NCBI GenBank assembly: GCA_036785705.1
Contig: JAWUZG010000970.1
Coordinates: 1,460,501 to 1,524,500 of the forward strand
Length of the DNA stretch: 64,000 nucleotides
Direction: 5' to 3'
DNA from: Acanthornis magna
Lineage: Eukaryota > Chordata > Aves > Passeriformes > Acanthizidae
Positions within the stretch are counted from its first letter, which is position 1, and each line of letters starts with the position of its first letter. Positions 62,717 through 64,000 of the stretch are shown here, piece after piece. Made by a program: the position numbers and the translations under genes. The notes beneath the pieces were generated by a model that saw nothing but the letters and a program-made list of their open reading frames with translations, had not been told where the DNA came from and did not search any database.

Positions 62717-64000
62717 AATTTTACAGCTCAGACGGGATACTTCTTAATCTGCTCAGCAAAGACATTTTTAGTCACTCTGAGTACCTTTTAAATCAGTCTG
62801 ACTTTGGAGACAACTTCTGAAAGAAAAGAAAAAAAACTATAAAGAAAAACACCTCCAAATCCTTCGATCAGCAAGCAGTTTAGAAAAGAAGACACCACCA
62901 CCCCCATGCACAAAGATATACGCAGAAAAATTGCTACCTTTAGAACTGTTTTTAATAAATAAATTGTCCTCTTTGACACAGCAGATAAGGAGGAAGATGT
63001 CCACCCACAGACATCTCACACTATTAGTAATCTAGCTAACATCTGTAAATGTTTTAGGGAAAGAAATTACACTTTGAGATATTTCTTTTTTAATTACAGG
63101 CTCCAGATGAGATTTGTTAGAGCAGGGAAATGTATCCCATAGCGACTGATGTCAATAGCAAGCAGTCCCTAAAGCCAGCCAGGATTGGGAAAGCCATGCT
63201 GTTTGCTGCTCTTGGCACTGCTCCCTGCTTTCACAATGTCAAAGTTAGAACCGCCTTTATATGCACTTTCCATTTTTTTTTCCACAGTAGCTGTTGCCAG
63301 CTAGCTGTAAACTACCGTATATCACTCAGATTTAAGAACCTAAACTTTAAAACAAATTAAACTCTTGTTGACATTGTAGTAAAAATCAGAATCGAACTGA
63401 ACAGCTCAGTAAAACTGCACTTCAATTATTTTATGGATTTAAGATTGTTTTCTAGGATTCCCAGACTCCCAATACAGTGAAGTTATTTCCTCTTGGCAGA
63501 TGTCTGGAAAAAAATTCATTGAATGGATAAAATTATGTGGCAGACACTAGGTTGAAGCCTAAAGGGAGGAAATGGTGTCTCCCCAGCACCTGTAAATATT
63601 TGCTCTATGTCTTGACCAGGAGAGCCTTTCATCCATGCTTTGAAAAAAACTTTTCAAGGTTTTTATTTTGTGAGTCTTTACGAAAAAAGAATTTTCATCT
63701 GTCAAAACCCAGTTTCTAACTAGGTGTTTATGTGGGTTTGAACGAGAATGGCAAACACAGATCTGACCCACCCTTTAGAGCCATGTCCAAGTGCAGGTAA
63801 ATGTATGCATCACACCAGTGCTCCCAGGCGCTGGCCTCTGCATATCTTTCATTTCCCTACTTAGCAGTTAATGTTGGGTATTCTTTTTATAATTCTCTCT
63901 TCTTTTTTTCCTATTCTGTGAAATGGAAACAAAGGTTTCCATCTGATTAATTGCCAGGTTTCCATTCTTTTTAATGTTTCCTCTCAAAACAGTTCGGAAT

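Larger units (their letters stand above)
1..64000 (+). other. NFATC1: NFATC1 gene, internal to 3' part (incomplete at both ends)
   Basis: The whole window lies inside one + strand gene. Six exons are recognised by protein similarity to vertebrate NFATC1, by canonical GT/AG boundaries and by compatible phases. NFATC1 is a calcium/calcineurin-activated transcription factor that moves from cytoplasm to nucleus and binds GGAAA elements, often with AP-1. The exons seen here encode the second half of the Rel homology region and the C-terminal activation domain. The 5' exons (alternative first exons, the calcineurin-binding and serine-rich regulatory region, and the first Rel exon with the RAHYETEGSR DNA-recognition loop) are not in the window, and neither is the short last coding exon. 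NFATC1 is preferred over its paralogues because of the LPAN-VPIIKTEPTDDYEPA junction and the long proline/serine-rich exon after it. Confidence 0.95.
46384..64000 (+). other. NFATC1: Start of the last intron (more than 17.6 kb, phase 1)
   Basis: Begins with the donor GTAAGT and runs to the window end. I looked for a phase-compatible acceptor followed by a peptide like VNEIIRNDL and found none. It holds a G/T-only tract (46861-47078), a CpG-enriched patch (54061-54600), a decayed LINE reverse-transcriptase fragment (about 58442-58639), an 18 bp tandem duplication (58824-58859) and an ATT/ACT microsatellite (62663-62716). The rest appears to be unique AT-rich sequence. Confidence 0.8.

Overview
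This window is vertebrate nuclear DNA, most likely from a bird. It holds one protein-coding gene, on the + strand: the 3' two thirds of NFATC1 (nuclear factor of activated T cells, cytoplasmic 1). Six exons are visible: 10131-10333, 13453-13625, 15572-15712, 30904-30959, 32213-32345 and 45697-46383. All have GT/AG boundaries, and their phases join into one open frame of 464 codons plus one base. If the gene has eleven exons, two of them alternative first exons, these are exons 5-10. Counting codons back from the first SUMO-consensus lysine places the KRK nuclear localisation signal at human residues 682-684, where it is known to lie. The assignment to NFATC1 rather than NFATC2/3/4 is therefore firm.

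Layout: 1-10130 is the 3' part of the preceding intron, with no exon recognised. At 10131-15712 three exons encode the end of the DNA-binding Rel half, the linker and the start of the C-terminal IPT/TIG half. 15713-30903 is a 15.2 kb intron carrying an LTR-type repeat in antisense and a CpG-enriched patch. At 30904-32345 two exons finish the Rel homology region and carry the KRKR signal. Read-through of the second gives a short tail, a stop and a nearby AATAAA, which looks like the short (isoform A type) 3' end. 32346-45696 is a 13.4 kb intron with a CR1 scrap on each strand. 45697-46383 is the large exon encoding the C-terminal activation domain of the long isoforms. 46384-64000 is the start of a last intron longer than 17.6 kb; the short terminal exon was not found and probably lies downstream.

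The avian assignment rests on the CR1 3' ends at 36884 and 42003, on an LTR-like repeat at 22343-23321 of a type I remember from many bird genomes, and on sparse repeat content. The species cannot be named from this sequence.

I found no RNA gene, CRISPR array, second protein-coding gene or new biological system. The observations most worth checking are the isoform-A-type alternative 3' end, two CpG-rich intronic patches that could be regulatory (27041-27600 and 54061-54680), a G/T-only tract just after exon 10, the LTR with an internal minisatellite, and a decayed LINE reverse-transcriptase fragment.
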